64,000 nt of DNA from Isotricha intestinalis (GCA_023807065.1 JAJJLU010003472.1:24319-88318); one strand, 5' to 3'; numbered from the stretch's first letter, positions 1-10,875 are shown. Numbers and translations: made by a program. The notes: generated by a model from the letters alone, not told the origin.

Positions 1-3000
1 GCAAAAATAAAAGAAGATGAATCAAATTATTATTATTGTCATACAGATTTAAAAAAAGGGAATGAATCAGGAATTATAAATTTTACAAAACATAATAAAA
101 TAGTATATGAAGCAATTAAAAAAGAAGTTAAAGAAAGTTGTAATTTTGATATTATATTTTATAAAATAGGAGAAAAATGTAATGGATGGAAAAAAAGATA
201 TGCAATAATTGTTAAGAGAGGATTATTTTCATCTAAGAGACCATTAAAAGGTTTTCAGAAAGATAAAGCAAAAGATAAAACAAAATATTTAAAAGATTCT
301 AGAATTGCTTTAGAAGAAGGAGGAATAAAGAATAAAAATCCTCCTGAATGGCATGAACCTAAATTTAATTATAGAATGAAAATTGAATATAATCCTTATA
401 AAGATTCTAAAAAAAGAGAAGAAAAAGGAAAAAAAAAATGGTTTGTTTTTTATTTTCCTTCAAATGAACAAAGACAAGAAGTGAAAGAATTATTATTTGG
501 AAGTAATATAGATGAAAATGCAATTATTAACAATTTAAAAAAAGTAAAAAATTTAATTGAAGAATCATTTACATTTTATGGTATATTAAAAATATTATCA
601 GTGAAAAATAAAGTAAAAAAAAGGAAAAATCAATTAAATGAATTAAAATCATATTCAAACCAAAGTATAAATGGATTAATAAATTTTGGTACAAGAATTT
701 TAAAAGATAATTTAATAGAAAAATATAAAAAAAAAGAAATAGTAGAGCCTCCAATAGTTCCATTAAAACCAAGTAGATTAAAACAAATAAATAAGCCAAA
801 AAAAAAATTAAATTATATTCCTTCAAATTTTCAACCTATTATTACTTCATTACCTAATAATTCTACTAATATTTCTGAAGAATTTGCAATTGGAGAATCA
901 AATTTAAATGGTCCTATTGATGAAGATTCTTTATTTAAAACTTCTCATGAAATGAGAAATAAATTACAAAAGTTAAAAAATTGTTTTCCTAATGATTTTA
1001 ATGGTAATAATAACCAAAGTCAAGGAATTGCTTTTGTTATTAATGATGGAATTAAAGTTGATAATTTACAAAGAGGAAATGAAGTTATGGATGAAAATAA
1101 TATTGAAAATGCAAGTTTAATTTGTTTTAATAAAAATAAACCAGAAATAATATTTAAAGATGAAATTAATCAAGAAGTTTTAAATCCAAAAAGTATATAT
1201 GATATATCTAATGTAATTGCAAATTGTAATAGAGAATTAAATGGTCAAGAAGATAATAATTTAATATTATTAGGTCCGAAAATAGATAAAAATAAAGGAT
1301 TTGAATATTCTTATAAAAAAGATCCTTCAATTGATTATATTGATCCTGAATTAATTGGGATTAAATATAATAATGGTACTTATCCTAATGAAAGAAGAAA
1401 TTTAATTTGTATTCAAATTTTTCAATTAATTTATGAATTACCTTCAAATAAATTAAATGAAATTGCTAATGCTGCTTTAAGACAAAATATAAAAATTAAT
1501 ACTGATAAACCACAAGATGATTTTTACTTTTATCATATTGTTGATATTGGAAATAATCACAAAAAAAAATCTCCTTTAGTTAAAGCTAAAAGATATAAAA
1601 ACAATCATTTTGTTGTTGAATTTAATAAACAATATTATTTTTTATTAGATGAAAATAAAAATAAGATAATTAATGTTGAATGTTTTTGTATTCCTTGTAA
1701 TTGTTTTGAAGAAAATATGAATGAAAAACAAAAAAATTTTTTAGTAGATTATTTGAAACCTTATAATTTAGGTAACTCTGAAATTAGTATTAATAGTATT
1801 TATCAACATCAAAATGAATATGATATACTAAAAAATGGGAATAAAGTTTCAAAAAAATCGAAAATATTAATTTTTGGATTTAATGAAAATTCAAATGAAA
1901 AACCAACAATAGGAATGAAAGGTAAAGATTATTCAATAGGAGATAATATTTATATAGTAAAAACAATAAATAAAGATATTTTAGAAAAAGCTTTTAAAAA
2001 TTCAGATTTACCTAATGAAATTAAGGAAAAATATTATGATGTTAAATTTGATGATTATAATAATTTTTTATTTAGACCTCCTGATAATATTCCTTTAGAA
2101 GAATTTTTAAATGATATTGGAAATCAAATTGATGAAAGTGATGTAGAAAAAATTCAATTTAATCAAAAGTTTAAATTTTTACCGCAATGTGAAAAATTTA
2201 TTAATCAAGAAAATTTAATCAAATCTAAAAATTTAGCTTTTTTAACAAAAGCTGAAAAAGATCAAATTATTGATGAAAAAAGAGAAGGTGAATGGATTTA
2301 TAAATCTCCTGAAATTAAAGTTAGGGTTCTTTCTAAAAATTTAGGTGTTGATAGGAATGAAAATTTAAATCAATTTAATTATTTTTCAAATGAAACTGAT
2401 CAAATAAGTAAAAATGATTTTTTAGATAAAGAAACAGTTTTTCCAATAACAGAAAATAATTTTAATTTATTAGATATGGAATATTTAGATTCTTCAAAAT
2501 TAAATAATTTTAATAATTATCAATGGAAAATATCAATTAAATTTAATAATGAAGAACAAATGAAAACATTTATAAATGCATTAGAAGATGCAAAACTTAA
2601 AGCAAATTTCGTAAATGAAAAAGAATTAATTCCAGATGATATAAATTATTTAAAAACTTTAGCAAATATGGGAAATATAGAAGAAGCAAATTGTTCAATA
2701 AATTTAGGAATTAGAGTAATTGAATTTAGAGAAGATTATAATTTACCTTTTGATTCAATAATGAAATTTTCTATTGATAAAGGAAGAGGAAATAAAGGAA
2801 AAAGTGGTAAAACATTATTAGAACATTTAGAACTTGAAGAATATAATTTTGAAAATTCAATATTAAAAAATGATGAAGTGAAAGAAAAATTACAACAGAT
2901 TAAAAATATAAAAGGAGATATAATTCCAATAAAAGGAGGAAAAAAGTTGGAGAAAAAAGTATTTAATTCAGGAACAAGAAAATATACATTTAAAAATAAA

Positions 3001-6000
3001 TTAATAACAAAAATTCCTTTAAGAAAAGGGATAGATAAATCAGTAGAATTTAATATAATATTTGAAGGGAATAATTCATTAATAGAAGAATTTGGTTGTC
3101 CAATTGATTTTACAGATACTATTGATAAAAATGCTGATATTGGTCATTGGGCAATTTATAAAAAATATATTAATGAAAGAGGAGAATATGTTTATGAAGA
3201 TAAAGTCTATGGTGCTTTAAAAACTGATTCTTGGGATCCAAGTTTAAATTCTTCTTTTCTTAATTTATTTGTTAAAGCTCATGAATTTTATTTAGGAAGT
3301 TTCAGTTTCGATGGTAATGATGGTAAAATTTTACCTTTAGGTAAATTTGAACCTAATGTTTTTAGAAGAAAAATTATTCAAAGAATTCATGATTTATTTA
3401 ATTCATCTCCTGAAGAAATTTTATATAAAGTTAGATTTGAAGAAAACAAAACGAATTTTTATGATTTTTTAGAAAAAAAATGTGTTCAACATCCTGATAT
3501 GAATAATATTGATGAATGGGATTTTAAAGATATAAGATTAAATAATTCTAAAGATTTAATTACAAATACTTTTAGAAAAAGATTAGGAATTAAAACTTTA
3601 CATTATAAAAAATGTAATGAATTTTATGAAATTTTTGCTCAAGCTGAATGGAAAATATTTTTAAAAGAATTAGTTAAACAAAAATATTATATTGATAATT
3701 TTGAATCAATGTTTAATGAATTACCTGAAAATAGAGAAGAAATATTTAAAAATTCATATTTAGCAGAAAGAATGTCTTCAGTTATTTATTTAGGAATTCC
3801 TTCAAAAGGAAGGGAAAATGTTTGGGAATTTTTATTAAATGTTAAACAATTGTATAATGAAACCAAGAAAAAAGAAGGTTTTAAAAATTTAACTCGTGAA
3901 GAAATATATAAAGAATATAAAAAAAGAAATAATGAAATAAATATTGTTTATTCTTTAATAGATAATGATATAAATTATTATATTAAAAAAGATGTAATTA
4001 AAGATGTTGATATTATAAAACAAATAACAAAAGCATTTTTTAGATGGACTGAAGATGGAATAAAATTTCAAAATAATAAAAAAAATACTAAATATGTTTA
4101 TTTTTCAGGAATATTATCTATAGTTCAAAGAATTTATGATTTTGTTCAAAAAGAATCATCTACTTTTTGGTTATTAATTGGGTTAAGTCAATGTATTGAT
4201 TTATTCCAACAAGAAAATCCTTTTTATAGTGAAGATATGAGTTATATTAATATTTATCTTTTAGTCATTAAACTTATAATTGAAAATAATTTAAATGATA
4301 TTTATAAGAAATTTTTATCTTTAAATTTTCCTATTGAAACTTTAATTTCTCATAATATTGCTTCTTTATTTTGTGATTATTTCCAAGGAGAAATTCAAAT
4401 GAGAATTTTTGATATATTAATTTTTGAAGCAACTTATCATTCATATTTAGGAAATAATTTACAATATTTAAGAATTTTATGTACTATTCCTATTACTTTA
4501 ATGACTTTTAAAAAGAAAAATATATTAAATTGTGTATCTGTTTCTGAATTACAATCTGTGTTTGAAGATATGATTGTTGGAACTTATAATATTAATAGAT
4601 TTATTAATAGATTGAAAAATAATTTTAAAAATTATTTTACTTATGGGAATTTTTTCCAAAAGTGGTTTGGCTTAAGTAAAAATATTGCTTGGGATAGTAA
4701 AAGAGATAAAATTCAAAAGGAAATATATTATTTTTTTAATCCTATTAGAAAAGAAAATAGGAAATATTTACAACCATTTGAAGATAATGAATATCAAAAA
4801 ATTATACCAAATGATACATTAACTTTCATTAAAACATTTTCTGATAATTTAGAAAGTAAATTAGAAAATGTAAGAAAATTATATGGATATGGAACTCCTT
4901 CATTTGATAATTCAGATTCAAAATATCATGGAATTTCATTTAGAATAAATAAATTTAAACCTTTATTTGGAAATAATAATAGTGAAATTAAAGATAATTT
5001 AAAAGTTAATATTGCATTTTCAGATAATCAAATAATAAATACAAATGAAATTAATACTTTTGATGAACAAAATCTTATAATGAATCCTGATGATTGTAGT
5101 ATTATTAATATAAATGATTTATATTTTGATGCTCAATTTCCAAATGAATATTTTACAAAAATATTCCCACATTATTTACATATTATTATTACTACAAAAT
5201 ATAATAATACAATTTGTTATTTTTCTTTTAATATTTCTCATTTTGAAGTAATGAAAATGGATAAAATTATTTTAGAATCTTTAGGTGATGATAGAAAAAA
5301 ATATATAATAGAAATAAATATTTTTAGATATTCAATGGTATCTATTTCATCAGATGATATTTCTTTATTTAATGCACTTTTTTCTTCTCCGGAATATAAA
5401 CATAATTATTATATTGAAAATGAATTAACTTATTATATAAATTCTGGAAGAGATTTTACTAATACAGTATATTCCTTTATTCAAGAAGAAAATAATTTAA
5501 AAACTACTTTTCTTAGTTATTTACCTTTTAAAGATGATGAAAAATTAAGTGATTTATATTTAAAATATAATATTATAAGTACTTATCCAGATGAATATAA
5601 TAATTTAAATGAAAAAATTTTAAAGAAAGATTCCAGAGATGAATTTAAAAGATTAATTACTAATAAAGTAGAAGAATTATTATCTAAATGTTTTGAAGAA
5701 CAAATTGAAAATAATGATAATGAAAAAAAAAATGATAGTTTAAATGTTGTTCCTAAAATAATGGAATGGTTAAATGAAACTAATAATTCTTTAGAAGAAA
5801 TTTTATATTGTTTTGCTTTAATTGATAAATCTTCTTTTACAATCAGTGAAAAATTATATTTATTATTTTCAATTGGACAAATGAAAAATCATATAATATT
5901 TAATAATGATAAAATTTCAATTATTAAAGTTAAAGAAATGATTTATGCTTTATATAAAAGATATATGATTTATTTTACTAAAAATGAAGTTGATAGAATG

Positions 6001-7134
6001 ATAGATTTTTATATAAAAGATGAAAGACTATTTAATTTAAAATATGCTTTAATTTATGATTCAAATTATCAAAAAAATATAACAGAATTAATTTATGATC
6101 AAGAAAGATGGCTTCCTTTTCAAGGAGAAATTTTATATGATAATTTAGATACACAATTTAACGCTTATATAAATTATTTTGTTAATCATTTTAATATGAA
6201 ATCAATTCCACAATCAATTGTGAAAAAAATTCTTTCAACAATAATAAAAGATGGTAGCAATTTATACAAATATAAAGAAAAAAATTTAGATTCAATTGCA
6301 TTAGTAATTTCAAGAGATAATATTCAATATATTCATTATTATAAAATTGTATCATATGATCAATTTAGAATAGAAGAAGGTGATTCTTATATTATAAATT
6401 TAAATGATAAAGATAATATTCAAGATATTGTTTTATGTAATGAATGTAATCAATTAGAAATAAATAATTCATTTTCAGAAAAATATGAAATTTCTTTTGA
6501 AGAATTTAAAGAACTTTTCTTTAAATTACCTTTCTTAAGTGAATTATTAAGAGTTTCTTGTTCATATATGCATCAATCAAAAGGTTTAGAAGATGAAGAA
6601 TTTGAAAATATAAAAATAGAAGTAATATTAGATGATATAAGAAAAGAAGAATTTTATTTTCCTGAAAATTTATATAATGATAATGATGAACATAATATTA
6701 ATTTTCATCCTAGAAAATCTCATAGTGTTAAAGATTTAATAATTGAAATAATTAGAAATAAACATAGTTCTACTGTTGAATTTTTAAGAAATCCTTCTTT
6801 GTATATTTGTGAAGTAGTAAATACACAAACTAATATAAATGAAAAAATTCTTTATTTAGATAGTTTTTATTCAAATTTATTTTTGAAAAACAATAGTAAA
6901 GGAATTATTAAAATTATTTTTAATAAACAAGAAATGAGTATTCATGGTGATGATATTATTGAAAAAAAAGAAGGATATTGTAAAAGATATATTGATAATG
7001 ATTATTTTGAATGGAGAAAAGCAAGAATAAATGATAATGATAATATTGCTACTCTGGTTTCTGTTGATTATCAAGCAAAACCTGATATAAATGAAAATGA
7101 TATTATTAAAAATTTTGAAAATAAATATAATTAA
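1..7134 (+). CDS. Giant PH and TBC (Rab-GAP-like) domain protein, 5' truncated
   Basis: The frame is open from base 1 (2377 residues in the window), with no ATG before 376, so the true start lies upstream. Seen: a PH-like segment around 130-510 (WKKRYAIIVKRG, later WFVFYF followed by a helix), and a second PH-like end near 2515-2610 (WKISIKFNNEEQMKTFINAL). A TBC-like fold spans about 3780-4500: it opens with GIPSKGRENVWEFLLN and closes with a helix containing MRIFDILIFEA. TBC domains normally activate Rab GTPase hydrolysis through IxxDxxR and YxQ fingers. Here the equivalents are LIDNDINYYIKK and YVYFSGIL, lacking both the Arg and the Gln. By analogy with TBC1D8/9 proteins it is probably a membrane-traffic regulator, but GAP activity is doubtful. 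The C-terminal 900 residues are unassigned, with a possible C2-like or EF-hand-like fold. The TBC call is moderately secure and the rest is inference. Confidence 0.6.
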   Translation, partial: AKIKEDESNYYYCHTDLKKGNESGIINFTKHNKIVYEAIKKEVKESCNFDIIFYKIGEKCNGWKKRYAIIVKRGLFSSKRPLKGFQKDKAKDKTKYLKDSRIALEEGGIKNKNPPEWHEPKFNYRMKIEYNPYKDSKKREEKGKKKWFVFYFPSNEQRQEVKELLFGSNIDENAIINNLKKVKNLIEESFTFYGILKILSVKNKVKKRKNQLNELKSYSNQSINGLINFGTRILKDNLIEKYKKKEIVEPPIVPLKPSRLKQINKPKKKLNYIPSNFQPIITSLPNNSTNISEEFAIGESNLNGPIDEDSLFKTSHEMRNKLQKLKNCFPNDFNGNNNQSQGIAFVINDGIKVDNLQRGNEVMDENNIENASLICFNKNKPEIIFKDEINQEVLNPKSIYDISNVIANCNRELNGQEDNNLILLGPKIDKNKGFEYSYKKDPSIDYIDPELIGIKYNNGTYPNERRNLICIQIFQLIYELPSNKLNEIANAALRQNIKINTDKPQDDFYFYHIVDIGNNHKKKSPLVKAKRYKNNHFVVEFNKQYYFLLDENKNKIINVECFCIPCNCFEENMNEKQKNFLVDYLKPYNLGNSEISINSIYQHQNEYDILKNGNKVSKKSKILIFGFNENSNEKPTIGMKGKDYSIGDNIYIVKTINKDILEKAFKNSDLPNEIKEKYYDVKFDDYNNFLFRPPDNIPLEEFLNDIGNQIDESDVEKIQFNQKFKFLPQCEKFINQENLIKSKNLAFLTKAEKDQIIDEKREGEWIYKSPEIKVRVLSKNLGVDRNENLNQFNYFSNETDQISKNDFLDKETVFPITENNFNLLDMEYLDSSKLNNFNNYQWKISIKFNNEEQMKTFINALEDAKLKANFVNEKELIPDDINYLKTLANMGNIEEANCSINLGIRVIEFREDYNLPFDSIMKFSIDKGRGNKGKSGKTLLEHLELEEYNFENSILKNDEVKEKLQQIKNIKGDIIPIKGGKKLEKKVFNSGTRKYTFKNKLITKIPLRKGIDKSVEFNIIFEGNNSLIEEFGCPIDFTDTIDKNADIGHWAIYKKYINERGEYVYEDKVYGALKTDSWDPSLNSSFLNLFVKAHEFYLGSFSFDGNDGKILPLGKFEPNVFRRKIIQRIHDLFNSSPEEILYKVRFEENKTNFYDFLEKKCVQHPDMNNIDEWDFKDIRLNNSKDLITNTFRKRLGIKTLHYKKCNEFYEIFAQAEWKIFLKELVKQKYYIDNFESMFNELPENREEIFKNSYLAERMSSVIYLGIPSKGRENVWEFLLNVKQLYNETKKKEGFKNLTREEIYKEYKKRNNEINIVYSLIDNDINYYIKKDVIKDVDIIKQITKAFFRWTEDGIKFQNNKKNTKYVYFSGILSIVQRIYDFVQKESSTFWLLIGLSQCIDLFQQENPFYSEDMSYINIYLLVIKLIIENNLNDIYKKFLSLNFPIETLISHNIASLFCDYFQGEIQMRIFDILIFEATYHSYLGNNLQYLRILCTIPITLMTFKKKNILNCVSVSELQSVFEDMIVGTYNINRFINRLKNNFKNYFTYGNFFQKWFGLSKNIAWDSKRDKIQKEIYYFFNPIRKENRKYLQPFEDNEYQKIIPNDTLTFIKTFSDNLESKLENVRKLYGYGTPSFDNSDSKYHGISFRINKFKPLFGNNNSEIKDNLKVNIAFSDNQIINTNEINTFDEQNLIMNPDDCSIININDLYFDAQFPNEYFTKIFPHYLHIIITTKYNNTICYFSFNISHFEVMKMDKIILESLGDDRKKYIIEINIFRYSMVSISSDDISLFNALFSSPEYKHNYYIENELTYYINSGRDFTNTVYSFIQEENNLKTTFLSYLPFKDDEKLSDLYLKYNIISTYPDEYNNLNEKILKKDSRDEFKRLITNKVEELLSKCFEEQIENNDNEKKNDSLNVVPKIMEWLNETNNSLEEILYCFALIDKSSFTISEKLYLLFSIGQMKNHIIFNNDKISIIKVKEMIYALYKRYMIYFTKNEVDRMIDFYIKDERLFNLKYALIYDSNYQKNITELIYDQERWLPFQGEILYDNLDTQFNAYINYFVNHFNMKSIPQSIVKKILSTIIKDGSNLYKYKEKNLDSIALVISRDNIQYIHYYKIVSYDQFRIEEGDSYIINLNDKDNIQDIVLCNECNQLEINNSFSEKYEISFEEFKELFFKLPFLSELLRVSCSYMHQSKGLEDEEFENIKIEVILDDIRKEEFYFPENLYNDNDEHNINFHPRKSHSVKDLIIEIIRNKHSSTVEFLRNPSLYICEVVNTQTNINEKILYLDSFYSNLFLKNNSKGIIKIIFNKQEMSIHGDDIIEKKEGYCKRYIDNDYFEWRKARINDNDNIATLVSVDYQAKPDINENDIIKNFENKYN

Positions 7135-7169
7135 TTTTAATGTTTAAACTTTTATAATTTTTTTTATTT

Positions 7170-7363
7170 TTATTCATTTTTATTTTTCTTATTTCTTTTC
7201 CACTCTTTTTTATTAAAATATAGTAATTCATTATATCTATTTATTTCTGTCTTTTTTTGAATTATAAAATTCTTTTTTGGAGCTGAATTTAATTTTTTTA
7301 ATTGTTTAGAAAAATATAAAAATTAAAAAAATAATTTTTCACCAATAGAATATCTTTTGTTTT
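7170..7363 (-). pseudogene. Possible relic exon or gene fragment downstream of eL19
   Basis: About 64 codons stay open on the minus strand and end in TAA at 7172-7170, without any ATG. The last 38 codons look coding: they start SAPKKNFIIQKK, contain NRYNELLYFNKKEW and end KNKNE, with a Trp and a Pro uncommon in the flanking AT-rich spacer. I found no matching upstream exon with GT/AG borders, and eL19 ends in its own TAA at 7454. It could be a broken gene, an exon of an unrecognised small gene, or chance. Confidence 0.25.
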
Positions 7364-7453
7364 TAAATTTTATTAATTTTGAATTTCAAAATTCAAAAAA
7401 TTTATTACTAATTTAAATTAAGAAAATTTCATTTTTTTTTCCTATTTACTTAT

Positions 7454-7963
7454 TTATTGTTTATTTTTTCTTTCCTTTATAGCAGCTTTCTGTGCAGCAG
7501 TTTTTTGTTCTAAACCTTTTTTATAAATAATCTTTTCAACAGCATCAGCTAAATTTTTTTTACTTTTATATTGATTGGCTTTACAGGCAAGATATAATTG
7601 ATGATATAAATGTTTATCAATTTTTTTACTTTCTCTATATTTCTTAAGTAATCTTCTTAAAGTTCTTTGTCTTCTAATCCATAAAACTTTTTGTGGCATT
7701 CTTGCTTCTGCAGCTCCTCTTCTTTTTCCTAAACCTGTATGTCTCCCTTGACGAACTTCTGCTTTTCTTAAACGAGCTCTTTGACGAGAGTGCATTGAAA
7801 TTTTTTTTTTGAAGATAAAATTGTCTTTTATTAATTTTCTAACTGCTTTACGTGAGTTTGCTATTGCTATTTCATTCACTTCGTTTGGATCCATCCATAC
7901 TCTTTTTGCTCCTACTTTTAAAATCGATGCACTTAAACGACGTTGAAGACGAAGGTTTACCAT
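7454..7963 (-). CDS. RPL19: 60S ribosomal protein eL19
   Basis: Structural protein of the large cytosolic ribosomal subunit. The 169-residue product matches eL19 from start to end: MVNLRLQRRLSASIL, VWMDPNEVNEIAIANSRKA, the basic HSRQRARLRKAEVRQGRHTG block, GKRRGAAEARMP, WIRRQRTLRRLLKKYRESKK and DKHLYHQLYLACKAN. It is shorter than animal eL19, which has a longer charged C-terminal helix. The tail here stops after KERKNKQ. It is divergent from the next gene at 8071, with only 107 bp between the two start codons, so they probably share a promoter region. It has slightly higher GC and more CGT/CGA arginine codons than its neighbours, as expected for a highly expressed gene. No intron is needed. 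Confidence 0.97.
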   Translation of the reverse strand: MVNLRLQRRLSASILKVGAKRVWMDPNEVNEIAIANSRKAVRKLIKDNFIFKKKISMHSRQRARLRKAEVRQGRHTGLGKRRGAAEARMPQKVLWIRRQRTLRRLLKKYRESKKIDKHLYHQLYLACKANQYKSKKNLADAVEKIIYKKGLEQKTAAQKAAIKERKNKQ

Positions 7964-8070
7964 GGATATTAAATGAATTATTTAATTAACTTTATTTATT
8001 TATTTTATTTTTTTTTAAAAAAAATTAAATTTAATTTATTTAAAATAAGTTATCATTATTTAAGAATCAA

Positions 8071-9702
8071 ATGGCAGAAATGGAAAATGAAGAAAATATT
8101 AAAAATACTATTCAAGATACACAAATGTTAATTAGAAATCATATGCAACATCATAAGAAAATAAGTAAACAATTACATTCTCAGATAAAAAAGGAAAAGA
8201 AAACAATAGATTTACTTCAGGAAAAAATAGCAAAATTAATGGTAGAAAAGCAGAAATTAGAAGATAAACAACAAATAAGTTCTCATGTGAATCAATCAGA
8301 TTCAAAAGTTGAAAAATTAAAAAATAAAATATTACAAGAAGTAGAAGAAAAGAAATCATATGATGATAAAATAGCAGAAATTCATAATGATTTTTTAACT
8401 ATTAAAAGTGAAATGGGAGGATTAAATGCAACACAAGCTTTACAAGAAAGATATCAGAAACATATTAGAATATTAGAAAATAGATTAGATAAAGCTAATC
8501 AAAAATTTAATGATTCAATTGAATATGATAAAAAATTAAGAGCTGAAATTGATAAATTAAGAAAAGAAAGATATTTCTTTGAAAATATATATAAAAAATT
8601 AGAGAAAGAATTAGAAAAAGTAAGAAAGGAAATATCAAAGAATTTAGAAGATGCATATGATAATTATGAACAAAGAGATATGAATCAAGAAAATTTTGAA
8701 AATTTAAAAGCACAAATGATAAAAAAAGAAACTGAATATACAAATATTTTAAGTGGAATTGCAAATGATTTAAATATAAGAAATTCGAGGAAAAAAACTC
8801 AAGAGAAAAAAGATAGTAAAGATAATGAAGAGAATAATATTCTTGCAAAAAATTTTCAAAAAAAAATAAAATCAGAACAATATGAACAACAACAAGAAAA
8901 TTTAAATGACAGACATCAAAATTTAAAATATAAATTTGAGAAATTAGCAGAATTTACAGAACAAGAAGATGTAGGTCAATTCTGTGAACAATTTAAAAAA
9001 AATGTACAAAAAAATTATGATTTATTTCAAACTATATCTAGAATAAGTTCCGAAGCAAAACAATTAGATGCTGAAATAAAAGATATTGAACAAGAAATAA
9101 ATTCATTTAAAAAAGATAAAAATAGTCAACAAGGAATTGAGAAATATACTTTAATTAGTGAATTAAAAACAAAAACACAGAAATTACTTCAAAAGCAAGA
9201 ACAATATGAAAATGAATATAAATATCATTGTGAACAGTTTAAACAAATTAAAACTAATATTTCTTCTCTTTTTAAAACTTTAAATTGTGATAAGAAATTA
9301 ACAGAAGAAGAAGAATTAGATTTTAAAGATGGAGTAGAAGAAAATAATGTTTTAAGAATTTTAGCCTTAATAGAAAAAAAATTAAAATTTAATCAAAAAG
9401 TTTTAGAATATGAATATAATTTTAATGCAGATGAAAATTTAGATTTTAATGAACCAAAACCTACTTTAAATCCACAACAAGTTAATGAAAATATGAAAAT
9501 GGCTTTTGCTAATATGGATATGGGAAAAATTAAAACTATGGAAAAAATTAAAACTGAACATAAAGATGATTTTAGATTAGAAGATTTAAAAAAATATTCT
9601 GAAAAAGTAGCTGAAGAATTATTGGACAATATTAATAAAGCCAATCAAGGTGATAAAAAAAATCAAAATAAAGCCCCTAAAAAATTAAGGTTAGGAGAAT
9701 AA
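8071..9702 (+). CDS. Outer dynein arm docking complex coiled-coil protein (ODA1/CCDC63/CCDC114-like)
   Basis: The 543-residue protein is almost entirely coiled coil. Around residues 130-215 it carries the pattern typical of the ODAD1/ODA1 family: ALQERYQKHIRILENRLDKA, then LRAEIDKLRKERYFFENIYK, then a stretch containing AYDNYEQRDMNQENFENLKA. In algae and animals these proteins anchor outer dynein arms to doublet microtubules of motile cilia. The length agrees with the family (about 500-650 residues). The acidic/basic helices continue to about residue 460 and the tail is Lys-rich. The start is taken at the first ATG. A different ciliary coiled-coil family is possible, since coiled coils resemble one another, but the RYQKHIRILENRL / LRKER combination is fairly specific. 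Confidence 0.72.
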   Translation: MAEMENEENIKNTIQDTQMLIRNHMQHHKKISKQLHSQIKKEKKTIDLLQEKIAKLMVEKQKLEDKQQISSHVNQSDSKVEKLKNKILQEVEEKKSYDDKIAEIHNDFLTIKSEMGGLNATQALQERYQKHIRILENRLDKANQKFNDSIEYDKKLRAEIDKLRKERYFFENIYKKLEKELEKVRKEISKNLEDAYDNYEQRDMNQENFENLKAQMIKKETEYTNILSGIANDLNIRNSRKKTQEKKDSKDNEENNILAKNFQKKIKSEQYEQQQENLNDRHQNLKYKFEKLAEFTEQEDVGQFCEQFKKNVQKNYDLFQTISRISSEAKQLDAEIKDIEQEINSFKKDKNSQQGIEKYTLISELKTKTQKLLQKQEQYENEYKYHCEQFKQIKTNISSLFKTLNCDKKLTEEEELDFKDGVEENNVLRILALIEKKLKFNQKVLEYEYNFNADENLDFNEPKPTLNPQQVNENMKMAFANMDMGKIKTMEKIKTEHKDDFRLEDLKKYSEKVAEELLDNINKANQGDKKNQNKAPKKLRLGE

Positions 9703-9816
9703 AGACTATTTTTTTTTTAATATAAAAATATATTTAATGTTATTTAATTTTAATATATTTTTTTTAAATTTTAAAAAAGATTGATTTTATTTATTTTTTA
9801 TTTTTTTCTTGTTCTT

Positions 9817-10875
9817 TTATTTTGAAACAAAATAAGCATCTTTATGTAAAGGTCTTATCCACATTTCATTTTGGCAATTATATAATTCTCTTTCATTATA
9901 ATTATATTTTCCTTTTTGAACTAATAAATTTTCATTAATCATTTTATTTAATTTCTTTCTTGGATTAATCAGTTTTTTATCATATTCCATTCTTGTTTTT
10001 GATGGAAAATCTTTATATAATTCTGTTTTATTAATTCCTTTTGTTATATATTCATTATCTTTTATAAATTTCTTATCTTTTTTATTATATTCAAAAGGTT
10101 CATCATTATTATATTGTAAATTAAGTAAATTTGTTTTATTAGTTTCTAACATCTCATCAAGAAATTGTTCTTTACTTTTATTCGATAATTCATTTTTTAT
10201 TTTTTTTTCTAATTCTTCTTTCATTTGTTTTTTATCCATTAAATTATTTAAAGCACTTTTTGTTCTAGAATTAATAGTTTTGAGAGAAATAGCTTTATCT
10301 CTTAAAGTATTACTAAATTCTTCTTTAATATCTCCATCAGTATTAATAACATCAGTTATTGGTGAATATGCAGTTTGATAAAATCTATTAAATGTTGTTC
10401 TATGATCAAATTCATCCCATTTATTTATCTGGTAATTTGCATTTATTCTATCAATTAAATTCTTTGTATCATGCATTATTTGTTCTCTTAAATCTGGATT
10501 AAAAAATTTATTGTAATTTGTTTTGTTTTTGTAATCTACAAATTGTTGATACCCACTTTCAGGATATATTGTTTTAGTTTTTGAAGAATCTATTATATTT
10601 GGAAAATATGTATTTTTTAAATTTGCATTATTTGGGTAAAATGTTCTGTTATAAATTGGAATGTATTTTTCTTTGTTTTCTTCTTCTGATTTTCTTTTTG
10701 ATGATCGTTGATTATGATTTAAATTTAAATCATTTATTTTTTGAAATAAATCTCTATCACGATAGTAACTTGATTTTTTATTACTAATTTTAAAAGTTTC
10801 TAAATTCTTTTCAGATTTATCTAAAAAAAAATTTGGCACTGGAACTATTGATTGTGAAACATTTCCCAGTTTCAT
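9817..10875 (-). CDS. Hypothetical basic protein, possibly cytoskeletal
   Basis: This 352-residue protein is not assigned to a family. It has no membrane segment or signal peptide. It is rich in Asn, Lys, Tyr and Phe, with short aromatic motifs such as YIPIYNRTFYPNNAN and NRFYQTAYSP. A short helical, charged segment (KKQMKEELEKKIKNEL) lies near residues 215-235. The C-terminus is compact and aromatic (ELYNCQNEMWIRPLHKDAYF). Extended, Tyr/Asn/Pro-rich proteins of this size are common among microtubule inner proteins of ciliary doublets, and the neighbour is a dynein-arm docking protein. That makes a ciliary role a reasonable guess, but it is only inference. It is tail-to-tail with the docking gene (114 bp between the stops). 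Confidence 0.6.
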   Translation of the reverse strand: MKLGNVSQSIVPVPNFFLDKSEKNLETFKISNKKSSYYRDRDLFQKINDLNLNHNQRSSKRKSEEENKEKYIPIYNRTFYPNNANLKNTYFPNIIDSSKTKTIYPESGYQQFVDYKNKTNYNKFFNPDLREQIMHDTKNLIDRINANYQINKWDEFDHRTTFNRFYQTAYSPITDVINTDGDIKEEFSNTLRDKAISLKTINSRTKSALNNLMDKKQMKEELEKKIKNELSNKSKEQFLDEMLETNKTNLLNLQYNNDEPFEYNKKDKKFIKDNEYITKGINKTELYKDFPSKTRMEYDKKLINPRKKLNKMINENLLVQKGKYNYNERELYNCQNEMWIRPLHKDAYFVSK

